Below are positions 1 to 10,389 of a stretch of DNA of 50,360 nt, one piece after another (the first letter of the stretch is position 1; the number at the start of each line of letters is the position of its first letter). The DNA comes from CAWBVG01 sp963792175. GTDB lineage: Bacteria; Acidobacteriota; Vicinamibacteria; Vicinamibacterales; CAVVIG01. The stretch is taken from the NCBI GenBank assembly GCA_963792175.1, contig CAWBVG010000051.1, positions 1 to 50,360 of the forward strand, written 5' to 3'. Position numbers and translations under genes: made by a program. The notes beneath the pieces are model-generated. The model was not told the DNA's origin. It searched no databases and was given only the letters and a program-made list of their open reading frames with translations.

Positions 1-243
1 GCGCGACGGGTTGACGTTTGTCCCGGCCGCCGCCATCGTCCGCCTTCCCCAGATCGCGATCCCGGCGCCGAGCGCGATCATCAAGAGTCCTGGCCAAAGA
101 CCACGGCTCCCGGCGTCGATTGGTATCGGCCAGAACCAGCGACAGACGAGGACGATGAGAAACGCGCCGAGATAGATCAGTGGCGGCGGCGCTGCGACGC
201 CAGGGTTGTCCGCGCCAGCCGGCACGCCGCTTCTCTGAGTCAT
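1..243 (-). CDS. Isoprenylcysteine carboxyl methyltransferase (ICMT)-family membrane protein, N-terminal part
   Basis: Reading leftwards from an ATG at 243, 81 codons stay open to the window edge, so the C-terminal half is missing. The protein starts MTQRSGVPAGADNPGV, followed by two hydrophobic segments (about residues 21-35 and 49-65) and the phrase AGTNVNPSR. A proline-rich entry to the first helix and a GT.VNP..P motif before a 'GPYR.tRNPMY' core are typical of bacterial ICMT/NnrU-like methyltransferases, but the catalytic core lies outside the window. These are integral inner-membrane proteins that are usually annotated as methyltransferases without a defined substrate. Assignment rests on the N-terminal pattern only. 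Confidence 0.6.
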   Translation of the reverse strand, partial: MTQRSGVPAGADNPGVAAPPPLIYLGAFLIVLVCRWFWPIPIDAGSRGLWPGLLMIALGAGIAIWGRRTMAAAGTNVNPSR

Positions 244-245
244 CC

Positions 246-283
246 TTTAGTTCTCCGTCGCCACGACGTTTAGTTCTCCGTCG
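246..283. repeat. 15-bp direct repeat, two copies
   Basis: TTTAGTTCTCCGTCG occurs exactly at 246-260 and again at 269-283, a period of 23 bp, in the gap between two minus-strand genes. Its AGTTCTC core recurs in another intergenic repeat at 19549-19588. Confidence 0.8.
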
Positions 284-328
284 CGACGACGTCGTCGACG
301 AAGTACGGCGCGACGACCCAGCGCGGCG

Positions 329-508
329 TCACGACCGTGCCAGGCGAAGCACGCGCCACGCCCACAGGCACAGCCCTGTCGAGAGAACGGTCATGATCAC
401 GAAAAACGGCTCCGACGCCAGGCGCGGCCCTTCCGCGACGATGCGCAAGATGTGCGCGAGCGTAATCAACCCGAACACCGCTCCGGTCGTCATCACGTAG
501 GCTTTCAT
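329..508 (-). CDS. Small two-helix membrane protein, unknown function
   Basis: A 59-residue reading frame beginning MKAYVMTTGAVFGLITLAHI, 18 bp downstream of the PQQ-propeller gene on the same strand. It has two hydrophobic stretches (about residues 4-22 and 36-53) separated by a short polar loop, and an Arg-rich C-terminus (RVLRLARS), which suggests a small inner-membrane protein. No catalytic motif is visible. The close spacing suggests co-transcription with the propeller gene upstream. The frame is intact although its neighbour is frameshifted. Confidence 0.6.
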   Translation of the reverse strand: MKAYVMTTGAVFGLITLAHILRIVAEGPRLASEPFFVIMTVLSTGLCLWAWRVLRLARS

Positions 509-525
509 GGAATCGTCTCCGGCTG

Positions 526-1814
526 CTATTTTCCGAGCGCGAACGCGGCGATGGTTTTGCGGTCGCGCACGTACAGCGTCGTGCCCGCCAGCGTCGGCGG
601 CGTCCACGAGAGGTTCTCGAGCACCGGCGCGCGCGACAGCACCTTCAATCCCTGCGGCGACACCGTCGCGAGGCCGAGGGTGCCGTCCTCGTCGAGGACG
701 ATCAGCTTGCCGTCGGCGTACAGCAGCTGCGCCCGTCGCGAAGCTCCGATCCTGCCAGGCGATCTTGCCGGTCTTCATCTCGACGGCGGTGAGGAACGAC
801 GGCCCGAAGTCGCCGCTCGGCGCCGTACACGTAGTCGCCGAGCGTGCATGACCGTGCCGATGTGGACGCGCATGCGCTGGTTGAACCACTTCTCGGTCGC
901 CGTCGTCTTCCCGCCCGCCTGATGCAGCTCCAGCACGCGGCTGCCGGTGCCGTAGGCCGAGGAGATGAACAGCAGATGGTCCGCCGGCGACCACACCGGC
1001 GTGCTGATGTTCAGGCCCCAGTCGGTCTTGTGCGGGTGGCTCCAGAGCATGCGGCCGTTCGCCGGATCCAGCCCGGCGACGCGCTCGCCGGCGAACAGCA
1101 CCAGCTGCTGCTGGCCGTCGACGTCGATCAGGATCGGCGACGCGGGCGCCATCTCGAAGTCGCCGGCCTTCCACACCAGCGCGCCGGTCTGCTGATTGAA
1201 CGCCGCAATCGCCTGTCCGGGACCGCCGACGGTGACGATGACCGTGCCGTTGTAGAAGATCGGGCTGCAGGTGTAGCCGCGGCCGGGCGACGGCGCGTGG
1301 TACTCCTTCATGAAGTCGTGCGCCCAGACCCGCTGGCCGGTGGCCTTGTCGAGCGCGAACAGCTCCTTGCGCGTGCTCGTCGCGTAGATCCGATTGCCGA
1401 CAATCAGCGGCGTCGAGTGCGGACCGGCGCCCTGCGAGAAATCGAGGCCGTCGGTCGGCGCGGGGTACTTGAACTCCCAGATCGTCTTGCCGGTGGCGGC
1501 GTCGATGCGCGGCGACGACTTCCTCCTGGCTGCGTCGCACCGCTGACAGCACGCCGAGCGGCCGGTACATCGTGTAGAGGCGTCCGTCCTCGACGAGAAT
1601 CGACGAGTGGCCTTCGCCGAGCGCGCGGCTCCACAGCTTCTTCGGCCCGCCGGCGGGCCAGCTCGCCGCAAGACCCGTGGCGTCCGGCATGAAGTTGCGG
1701 CCGGCGCCGCCCCATTGCAGCCAGCTCGTCCGCGCCGGCGCCTCGAACGCTGCGAGGCGCGTCGAGCATCGCCGCCGCGATCGCCACGGCGAGCGTGAGG
1801 CGTTTGACGGTCAT
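526..1814 (-). CDS. Exported PQQ-like beta-propeller protein (frameshifted)
   Basis: The N-terminus MTVKRLTLAVAIAAAML is a signal peptide, so the protein is probably periplasmic. The body contains repeated propeller blades of the PQQ_2/BamB-like kind: 'DAATGKTIWEFKYPAP', 'DKATGQRVWAHDF', 'NQQTGALVWKAGD', 'DPANGRMLWSHPH', 'EMKTGKIAWQD'. The coding frame changes near 1720, 1530, 845 and 735; joining the frames gives about 430 residues ending AAFALGK with TAG at 528-526. No cytochrome or catalytic PQQ-dehydrogenase motif is present, so the role is unknown; it may be a scaffold or substrate-binding propeller. It lies head-to-head with a paralogue starting at 1867, with which it shares the phrase LAASWPAGGPK. 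Homopolymer-like indels are more likely than real decay. Confidence 0.75.
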
Positions 1815-1866
1815 GGCCGCAGCTTACAAGAGAACTCGCGCCGCCGTGATATCGTGGCTCGAAAAA

Positions 1867-3126
1867 ATGCAGCGTCTCGGCGTGTGTGGAACGTGCGTGC
1901 TCGGCCTTTTCGTGTCCGGCATGTCCGTATTCGCACACGACTGGCCCCAGTTTCTTGGTCCCCAGCGCAACGGCGTCTACACCGGGCCGCGGCTGGCGGC
2001 GTCGTGGCCGGCTGGCGGACCGAAGCGCGTCTGGCGCAAGCCGGTCGGACAAGGGTTTGCCGGGCCGGTCGTGGCCGGCGATCGCCTGATCCTGTTTCAT
2101 CGCGTCGGCAACGAAGAGGTGGTCGAGGCGCTCGACGCACGAAGCGGCAACCCGCTGTGGCGGTTCGCGTATCCGACCACCTACCGCGACGATTTCGGCT
2201 TCGACGAAGGGCCGCGCGCCGTGCCGGTCGTCGCGCAGAATCGCGTCTACACGTTCGGCGCCGAAGGGCAACTGCACGCGCTCGATCTCGCCGACGGCAA
2301 GCGCGTCTGGAGCGTCGACACCGCGCGCCGTTTCGGCGTGGCGCAAGGGCTTCTTCGGCGCGGCGGGCTCGCCGCTCGTCGAGGACGGCCGCGTCATCGC
2401 CAACATCGGCGGCCGCGACAACGGCAAGGATGCGGGGATCGTCGCCTTCGACGCGTCGACCGGCGCGGTCCTGTGGACGGCGACCAACCATCAAGCCAGC
2501 TACTCGTCGGCGGTCGGCGCGACGTTCGGCGGCAAGCGCACGGCGGTGTTCTTCACGCGGCAGGGCCTGGTCGGCCTCGATCCGGCGAGCGGCGCCGTGC
2601 TGTTTCAGCGCGTCTGGCGCTCGCGATCGGCCGCCTCGGTCAACGCCGCGTCGCCGCATCGTCGTCGGCGATCGCATCTTCATCTCCGCGTCGTACGAAA
2701 CCGGCGCGGCGCTGATGAAGGTCCAGGGACAATGCGCTCGCCGAGATCTGGTCGTCGGACGAGGCGATGTCGAATCACTACGCGACCAGCGTCGTCCACA
2801 ACGGCGTCCTGTACGGTTTTCACGGACGCCAGGAGTTCAATCCGAGCTTTCGCGCCGTCGATCTCGACAGCGGCAAGGTGCGGTGGAGCGTCGACCGCTT
2901 TCACGCCGGCACCGTCACGCTGGCGGGCGACTCGCTGCTGATCCTGAAAGAGACCGGCGAGCTGCTGCTGGCGCCGGCGTCGCCCGATCGGTTCCAGCCG
3001 CTCGCGCAGGCGCAGATCCTGCCGGCGACGGTGCGCGCCCATCCGGCGATCGCCGACGGGTATCTCTTCGCGCGCAACAGCGACACGCGCAGCAACGAGC
3101 TCGTCTGCATCGACCTGCGTCCCTGA
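1867..3126 (+). CDS. Exported PQQ-like beta-propeller protein (frameshifted)
   Basis: The ATG at 1867 gives MQRLGVCGTCVLGLFVSGMS, a signal peptide, followed by DWPQFLGPQRNGVYTG, the usual entry of secreted PQQ-like propellers. Earlier in-frame starts (1795, 1813) would overlap the divergent gene and precede the signal, so 1867 is preferred. Blades include 'DARSGNPLWRFAYP', 'DLADGKRVWSVD', 'DASTGAVLWTATN' and 'DLDSGKVRWSVDR'. The frame shifts near 2335, 2655 and 2735; the last segment ends NELVCIDLRP with TGA at 3126. Joined length is about 420 residues. No heme or copper site is visible. The amidohydrolase begins 6 bp downstream, so the two are probably co-transcribed. Confidence 0.75.
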
Positions 3127-3132
3127 ACTCAC

Positions 3133-4151
3133 ATGCGAAAAATCGACATCTTCAATCACATCTATCCGCCGGCCTACTACACGCGGCTGATGCGGATTGC
3201 GCCGGACTACCAGGACATCGGCAAGCGGATGCGCGGCATCCCGATGCTGGCCGATCTCGACGTCCGGTTCCGCGTCATGGACGCCTTCGACGAGTACGAG
3301 CAGGTGCTGTCGCTGCCGACGCCGCCGATCGAGAACATCGTGCGTCGGGGCCGACGCGCTGGAGCTCGCGCGCGCCGCCAACGACGGCATGGCGGAGCTG
3401 GTCAGCACGCATCCCCGGATCGGTTCCCGGCGTTCATCGCGGCGGTGCCATTCGACGACCCGGATGCCGCGGTGCGCGAGGCCATCCGCGCGATCGACAC
3501 ACTCGGCGCGCGCGGCATCCAGATGTTCACGAACGTCCACGGCACGCCGATTTCAGCGCCGCAGTACCTGCCGATCTTCGAGACGCTGGCGGCACGCGAC
3601 CTGCCGATCTGGCTGCACCCGTATCGCGGCGCCGACATGCCCGACTTCAAGGCGGAGGCTCGATCGGAATTCGAGATCTGGTGGACGTTCGGCTGGCCGT
3701 ACGAGACGAGCGCCGCGATGGCGCGCCTGGTCTTCGCCGGTTATTTCGATCGGTTTCCGGAGCTGAAGATCATCACCCATCACATGGGCGCGATGGCGCC
3801 GTATTTCGCGGGACGCGTCGGACCGGGATGGGACCAGCTGGGCGCCCGCACCTCGGACGGGCGATCTCGGCGCGGTGCTGCGCACGCTCGAAGAAGCGGC
3901 CGCTCGACTACTTCAAGATGTTCTACGCCGACACGGCGCTGTTCGGCGCCTACGACGCCACGGTCTGCGGCCTCGGCTTCTTCGGCGCCGACCACGTGCT
4001 GTTTGCCTCCGACGCGCCGTTCGATCCGGAAAAAGGTCCGATGTACATCCGCGAGACGATCGCGATTGTCGATCGCCTGCCGATCACGACCGACGAGCGC
4101 GAGCAGATCTACTGGCGCAACGCGGTCCGATTGCTAAGGCTTCCCGCCTAA
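3133..4151 (+). CDS. Amidohydrolase-2/ACMSD-like metal-dependent hydrolase or decarboxylase (frameshifted)
   Basis: It begins MRKIDIFNHIYPPAYYTRLM. The 'NHIYP' entry replaces the HxH metal motif in a subgroup of amidohydrolase family 2 (ACMSD-related). Further family signatures are LPIWLHPYRGADMP, IITHHMGAMAPYFAGR and the terminal Asp motif HVLFASDAPFDPEKGPM. Shifts occur near 3350, 3440 and 3860; the joined protein is about 339 residues, the usual length. Substrate cannot be read from sequence; relatives act on aromatic ring-cleavage products or decarboxylate aromatic acids. It follows the PQQ-propeller by 6 bp and its last 18 bp overlap the 3' end of the convergent M61 peptidase. Confidence 0.75.
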
Positions 4152-5685
4152 CCAGGCGGTCAATCGGGCTTTCTGCTCGGCCGAGGCATCCTCGCGCCGC
4201 TCGAGCGTCCAGGTGCCGGCTGCGAACCGCAATCCATACCAGTCGAGCGCGTCGTCGTAGTCGAGTTCCTGAGTCGACGAGACGGTGCGCTTGAACCAGT
4301 CCCGACAGATCGGCTCCGGCTACTTCCGACGCGGTCGCACGAAAGTCGTCCGCGGTGAAGCCGCGGCTGCCGCCGTATCGCCGGTACGCCAGACGCATCA
4401 CGTCGTCGAGGCTCCTGGCGCCGCCGGTCGCCCGGCGGATCCGCGCGTCGAGCAGAAAGCCGGCAATCTGTCCCTTCATGTAATAGCTGACAGACGTGTT
4501 CGCGTTCGTGTTCACGCCCGAGATGCTCTCGCTGGTCCACACGTCAAGCGACGACTGCTCGAGCGTTTGCACGAGCCGGCCCGGCGATTTTTGCAGCTGT
4601 TCGATGCGAGCGGTCAGCGACTTGAGGATGTCAGCCGGCGTGCTCAGGCCCGCTCGCTCGACCGCGAGCTCGCCGAAGTAGCTCGTGAAGCCTTCGGAGA
4701 TCCACAGACTCGGCGTGTGCGGCTCTCGCTCGTAGTCGAACGGCCCGAGCTCCAGCGGCCGCAGCCGTTTGACGTTGAACGCGTGGCAGTACTCGTGGCT
4801 GATGAAGTTCAGCCACGTGAGATAGCCTGCCGGCGTCTGCATCACCGTCGGACGCGTGGTCGCGAGCGTCGAGTCCTTGTGCTCCAGCCCGCCGCCACCC
4901 TGACGGAGCGCCAGCAGGAACTTGTATTCCTTGTACGGCAGCTCGCCCCACAGCTCGCGGTGCGCCTCGACGATCTTCTTCAGGTCCCGTGCCGCGCGCT
5001 CACCGTCGAATTCGTGGACATCGCCGATCTGGACCACGAAGTGCGCGCGCCCGCCGACGTCGAACTGGTGCACCACCGGATTGCCAGCGACGATGGGCGA
5101 ATCGGCGAGCGTGTCGAAATCGGCCGCGCGGTAATGCTCGGGCGCGTCCGGCATTCGGTCGAGCGCGGTCATCGCTCGGGCCCAGCCGTGCGGCAGCTCG
5201 ACCCGCACCTCGTGGGCGCGAGGGCCGGAATCCGCGAGCGTCATGAACGTTGCCGGGCCGTTCAGAACCGCGAAGTCTTCGTTCACCGTGTTGGTGGTGA
5301 CCGACCGTTCGACGCAGTACAGGCGGTAGGACACGACGACCGCGGCGGCGCCGCCCGTTTCGACACGCCAGCGGTTCCGTCGCGTGGGCGCGATCCCTAC
5401 GGGCGTGCCGCGGTCCGTGCGCGCCGAGATCGAGCGCACGCGAGTGGCGTAGTTCTCGATCCGGTAGAAGCCGGGCGACCAGATCGCCATCATCACGTCG
5501 ATCGCAGGCCGGCGATCGGTCGGAAAGGTCGCGTCGATCTGAACGACGTGCGAGGCCGGCTCGAAGCGAACCGTGTAAGCGATCGGCTGAAGGGGCGTGC
5601 CGTCGCGCGATTGCTCCGCGGCGTGAGCAACGGCTGCCAGCAGGACGATTGCCGTTGTCGTCCAGATCGTGAGGTGCACTCTCAT
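4134..5685 (-). CDS. M61 family metallopeptidase (glycyl aminopeptidase-like), no PDZ domain
   Basis: MRVHLTIWTTTAIVLLAAVAHA is a signal peptide. The N-terminal beta domain includes MMAIWSPGFYRIENYA. The catalytic zinc site is in FISHEYCHAFNVKRLRP (HExxH, about residue 297) with the downstream SLWISEGFTSYFGEL Glu motif; both are characteristic of peptidase family M61. A frameshift near 4275 separates the last about 45 residues, which in the corrected frame read ELDYDDALDWYGLRFAAGTW and end LGGKP with TAG at 4134-4136. Joined length is about 517 residues; many M61 proteins are about 600 and end in a PDZ domain, which is absent here. Its 3' end overlaps the convergent amidohydrolase. Confidence 0.85.
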
Positions 5686-5779
5686 CTCGGTTTTCCGCAG
5701 TCAGTATAATCGCCGCGACAGGCGCCACCGGACGAGCCCTTTTACCCTCGCGACAACCCATGGGACAATGCGCGGGTCT

Positions 5780-8700
5780 ATGAAACGCGCGTTCGTCTTC
5801 GCCGTTCTGGCTTCCTTATCCGTCATCACGACCATCACCGGCGCGGGGCAGGGCAGCAACGGCTCGGCGCTCACCGCCGGCGCGCTCAAAGGCCTGGAGT
5901 TCCGCGGCATCGGTCCCGCGCTCGCGACCGGCCGCATTCAGGACGTGCAAATCGACCCGAAGGATCCCAGCGTCTGGTACGTCGCCAGCGCGTTCGGCGG
6001 ACTGTGGAAGACGACGAACCGCGGGATCACCTTCAACGCCGATTTTCGAAGAAGGGGGCTCGTTCACGCTCTGTTGCGTGGCCATCGATCCGAAAGATTC
6101 GAACATCATCTGGCTCGCGACCGGCGAGAACACCAGTCAGCGCAGCGCGCACTTCGGCGACGGGGTCTACAAATCGACGGACGCGGGCGCGACCTGGAAG
6201 CGTGCCGGCCTCGCCGTCGTCGGAGCACATCGGCCGCCTGCTGATCGATCCGCGCAACTCGAACGTCGTCTACGTGGCCGCGCAGGGGCCGCTGTTCGCG
6301 CCGGGCGGCGAGCGCGGCGTGTTCAAGACCACGGACGGCGGCCAGACGTGGCAGCCGAGCCTGACGATCAGCGCCGACACCGGCGCCAACGATCTCGCGT
6401 TCGATCCGAAGAATCCCGACGTGCTGTACGCGTCGGCCTATCAGCGCCGCCGCGCCGTCGGTCAGCTGATTGGCGGCGGTCCTGAAGGCGGCATCTACAA
6501 GACCACCAATGCCGGCCGAACGTGGACGAAGCTTTCGAAGGGCCTGCCCGCTGGCGACACCGGGCGCATCGCGCTCGCGACCGATGGCCGGAAGTCGCCC
6601 GCCACGGTGTTTGCGTTGATCAATGCCCAACTCAAGGAAGCGGGCTTCTATCGATCGGACGATGCCGGTGCCAGCTGGTCGCGCATCGGACACATGCAGC
6701 CGCCGGCGGGACGGGCGGGACGTGCAGGAGGGGCAGGAAGGGCAGGAGGAGCGGGCGAGGCAGGAGGGGCGGGAAGGGAAGACAGGGGCGGCGGACCCGG
6801 AGCGTTTCCAACCGGCGGCGCCCCCGACGATTTCTACCGCGGCGGCGATCCGCAGTACTACTTCGAGCTCTTCGTCGATCCCTACAAGCCCGACACGATC
6901 TGGTCGGTGAACACGAATCTCGAGGTCAGCACGGACGGCGGTCACAACTTCAAGCGAGCCGGCTTCGAAGATCTCGGCATGCACGTCGACCATCACGTCG
7001 TGGCGTGGGATCCAGGCGACCGGCAGCACATGCTGGTCGGCAACGACGGCGGCCTCTACGAAACCTACGACGATGGCAAGACGTGGCGGTTCTTCGCGAA
7101 CCTGCCGGTGACGCAGTACTACCGCGTGTCGGTCGACAACTCGAAGCCGTTCTACCGCGTCTGCGGCGGCGCGCAGGACAACTGGTCGATGTGCGGTCCG
7201 TCGCGCACCGTCAACCGCTGGGGCATCCGGACCAGCGACTGGTTCATCGTCGGCGGCGGCGACGGATTCCAGACTCGCAACGACCCTGACGATCCCAACA
7301 TCGTGTACGCGCAGTCGCAGGGCGGCGCGATCACGCGTCTCGATCTGCGGACCGGCGACGTGAAGGCGATCCGGCCGCGACAAGCCGGTGCGGCTCCGCG
7401 TGAAGAAGGCGACTCGAGAGGCGGGTGGGCCGGGTAGGTCGGGTGAGCCAGGTAGGTCAGGCGAGGCGGGACGGGCGGGACGCGGAGGGGCGGGAGAGGC
7501 AGGAAGGGCGGGACGGGCAGGAGAGGCAGGAGCGGCTGGAGAGGCAGGACGGGCCGGAGGCGCGGGTCGCGGCGGGGCGATAGACCGGACCAACTGGGAC
7601 GCGCCGTATCTGATCAGCCCGCATTCGTCTCGCCGTCTCTACTGGGCGAGCAACCGCGTGTATCGCAGCGACGATCGCGGCGACACGTGGACGCCGATCA
7701 GCGCGGACCTGTCGCGCAATCTCAATCGCGATGACATCGCCATCATGGGCCGCGTCTGGCCGGCCGACGCCGTCTCCCGCAATCAGGCGACCACGCCGCT
7801 GAGCAACATCGTCGCGCTCGACGAGTCGCCGCTGCTCGAAGGGTTGATCTACGCCGGCACGGACGACGGGGTGCTGCAGGTCACCGAGGATGGCGGCGCG
7901 CACTGGCGCAAGATCGAACAGTTTCCCGGTGTGCCGCAATGGACCTACGTGTCCGACGTCTTCGCGTCGGTGCGCGACCCGAACGCGGTTTTCGTCGCGC
8001 TCAACAACTGGCAGCGCGGCGATTACAAACCGTACCTGCTGAAAAGCCTCGACCGCGGCGCGACGTGGACGTCCATCGCCGGCGATTTGCCCGACCGTCA
8101 CGACGTCTGGGCTGTCGCACAAGATCACGTGAACCCCAACCTGTTGTTTGCCGGGACGGAGTTCGGCGTCTTCACGTCGGTCGACGGCGGCGGCCACTGG
8201 ATCGCGCTCAAGGGCGGCATGCCGGTGGCGCAGGTCCGCGATCTCGCGATTCAGCGCCGCGAGAACGACCTCGTCATCGCGACGTTCGGCCGCGGCTTCT
8301 TCGTCCTGGACGACTACTCGCCGCTGCGCGAGATGAGCGCGCAGGCGTTGTCGGAGGATGTGCACCTGTTCGCGCTTCGCGATGCGTACTCTCTTCAACC
8401 TGCTCGGACAGTCGCCGGCGGGCGCCGCGGGGCTTGGCGCGATGGCCGGCAACTGGACGGCGCCCAATCCGCCGTTTGGCGCGGTGTTCACGTTCAACCT
8501 GCGCCAGGATGTCCCGGATCCCGCGAAGCTGGTGATGACGATTTCAGACGAGGCCGGCAAGCAGATCCGGCGGTTCGACGTGCCGAAGGGCGTGGGTCTA
8601 CGGCGCGTCGCGTGGAATCTGCGCGCGGAGGCGCCGGAAGGGGCCGGACGGGCGGGCGAGGCAGGAAGGGCAGGAGGGGCTGGAGGGGCGGGAGGTGCGC

Positions 8701-8843
8701 CAGGCGGAGGACGCGGCGGTCCACCGCAGGGGCCGCTGGTGGCGCCCGGGCGCTATCGAGCGCAGCTCGGCAAACAGGTTGGCACTGATGTCACCGCGCT
8801 CGGTCAATCGCAGACATTTCTCGTCGTGCCGCTGGAGCGATGA
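5780..8843 (+). CDS. VPS10/sortilin-like beta-propeller exoprotein with Gly/Ala/Arg tracts (frameshifted)
   Basis: The ATG at 5780 gives MKRAFVFAVLASLSVITTIT, a signal peptide, then GLEFRGIGPALATGRIQDVQ. Sortilin-type blades with Asp-box-like elements repeat through the protein: 'SAFGGLWKTTNRGITF', 'GVFKTTDGGQTWQPS', 'GIYKTTNAGRTWTKLS', 'RVYRSDDRGDTWTPIS', 'GVFTSVDGGGHWIALKGG'. The C-terminus (8480-8843) resembles the tail of bacterial 'glycosyl hydrolase, VPS10-type' proteins and ends TFLVVPLER. Frame changes lie near 6050, 6225, 7390 and 8395; joined length is about 1,020 residues. Three purine-rich tracts encode Gly/Ala/Arg/Glu segments inside it. The annotation 'glycosyl hydrolase' is conventional and no catalytic site is evident. 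It is probably secreted or periplasmic. Confidence 0.8.
6706..6800 (+). repeat. Purine-rich imperfect repeat encoding Gly/Ala/Arg tract 1
   Basis: Strand-asymmetric G/A-rich DNA built from imperfect GGGCAGGA/GGGCGGGA units, in frame inside the VPS10-like gene; it encodes G-R-A-G-x repeats (AGRAGRAGGAGRAGGAGEAG). It sits between two propeller blades. Confidence 0.8.
7428..7585 (+). repeat. Purine-rich imperfect repeat encoding Gly/Ala/Arg tract 2
   Basis: The longest of three related tracts, about 155 bp with almost no T, made of GGGCGGGA/GAGGCAGGA units. It encodes GEAGRAGRAGEAGAAGEAGR-like sequence just before the blade 'TNWDAPYLISPHSSRRLY'. A change of coding frame falls at or just before its left edge. 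Confidence 0.8.
8637..8715 (+). repeat. Purine-rich imperfect repeat encoding Gly/Ala/Arg tract 3
   Basis: A third tract of the same units near the 3' end of the VPS10-like gene, encoding GAGRAGEAGRAGGAGGAGGA followed by a Gly-rich PGGGRGG. Confidence 0.8.
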
Positions 8844-8855
8844 CCGGGAGCAAGT

Positions 8856-10169
8856 CTAGCGCGACGGGAAGTCCGCTTTGGTGTCGCGCAGGATTTCGAG
8901 GATCGCGCGGCGGTCGTCGGCGCTCACCCGCAGGCGTGAACTTGCAGTGTCACTGGACAGTGTGTCGATCATTCGTGAATAGATGGCCGTCTTCACGGCC
9001 GCCGGCAGTCCGTCGAACGCTTCCGAGTACACCATGTAGCTGCACGGGTAGCGGAACAGGCGAGTCGTGAGCAACAGCTGCCCGAACGAACGGCCCTGAC
9101 GATCCTTCGGGGTCGCGCGCTCGAGTCGAGCGGCGAAGCCCGGACGCGGCGTCAGCGGAACCGGCGCCGGCGCTTCTCCTGCGAACAGCAGGTAATCGGC
9201 CAGCTCGATCGCCAGACGCCGCACGTTATCCGGCGCGGCCTCACGTCCTTCGCTTGCCGCCACGCGCGCTTCCCAGTTCAGCCTGGCTCATCAAATTGAT
9301 CGCACGCGCCTGGTGATCGAACACCAGGAGCGAGACGATATCGCTGTTGGCGGACGGATAGCCGCGCGTCTCGGGCGAACTGGTCAGCCAGTCGGTGAAC
9401 ACCTGATTCGATGTGTCGCCACGCGGCGAGAACGTGATGTTGCCGCCGTGCGCCCGCTGCGAGTACGGCGGCGGCGCCCCCTCGGAGGTGACGTAACCAG
9501 CCGCCCCATCGATCCGGGTGAGGCGTCTGGTGGTTCACGTCGTTGCTGCCCAGTCGCGGCAGCGGTGTCCCGTCGTCCGCGACGATGTTGCTGCGCGCGA
9601 TCAATCCCGGCACGTCCAATGTGCTCGACGAGACATGACAGCTCAGACAACTCGCTACCACGAACAAACGTGGGAGCGGCGGCGGCTTGATCCACGGTGT
9701 AGAAGATCACCGCCTGTTGCGGATCGAGGGACGCGATCTCGATGAGCGGCGCCCCGGGCACGTAGCCGACCACGACCGACTCGTTGTAGAAGAGCGCGCG
9801 AGGGTTGTGCGGGCTCGTGTAGGCGCGCTGTACGCCGGTCTTCGAAAACACGAGCAGCTGCGACTCCACCGGCACGCCGAGGGCGTCGAGCACCGACATC
9901 AGATGGCCGGTGCGCTCGTCGCGTTGAAACGTTCGATCCGCCGCCGCGCCTTCGGCGCTTTGGCGGGACAGGCTATGTTGAGCGAGCGACTGGTTCAGCC
10001 TGGCGACGCGATCGGTCGTCGGCCGGCTGGCGTACTGAATCGCCGGGTGTTCTTCGAGCACGCCAACCCACGGCGCCTGGCGCCCCCGCGACGCCAGCGT
10101 CACGTCGACAGTCGCCGCGATCGCGACGACGACGGTCAGCGTCAGGCCCATGGAACGACCACGGTTCAT
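8856..10169 (-). CDS. Exported protein of unknown function with a CxxCH heme motif (frameshifted)
   Basis: The ATG at 10169 gives MNRGRSMGLTLTVVVAIAAT, a signal peptide (an in-frame ATG at 10181 is possible). Readable segments: VPVESQLLVFSKTGVQRAYT and FYNESVVVGYVPGAPLIEIA, then after a shift near 9655 the motif SCLSCHVSSSTLDVPGLI (a c-type heme attachment site, CLSCH), then GSNDVNHQTPHPDRWGGW. After further shifts near 9525 and 9270 it continues through LLFAGEAPAPVPLTPRPGF to RAILEILRDTKADFPSR. Joined length is about 440 residues. I recognise this as a conserved 'hypothetical protein' pattern in environmental bacteria but know no function. A single heme site suggests a periplasmic electron-transfer or redox role. 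It is convergent with the VPS10-like gene, 12 bp apart. Confidence 0.65.
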
Positions 10170-10389
10170 GGAGATGATCATACGCCTGGCGTGGGCAGTG
10201 GCAGTGATCCGAGGCACGCCTGAGGGCCTGCGACGAGCACTCGATCGGAGCCTTCTGACTGCCGTCGTGAGACTCGTCGCGCGGCCCTTCAGGGGCTGCC
10301 GCAGCGTCGTCCCGTGCCCGAGCAAACGTCGATTGTAGTCGACCAGCGATTCCTGCCACGATGACTTGGCCCGACCGACACGGCGGCCC

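Noticed and set aside
7457..8560. Minus-strand open frame opposite the VPS10-like gene
   Set aside because: Shadow of GC-rich codons; composition is Arg/Val/Ala repeats, with no start context.
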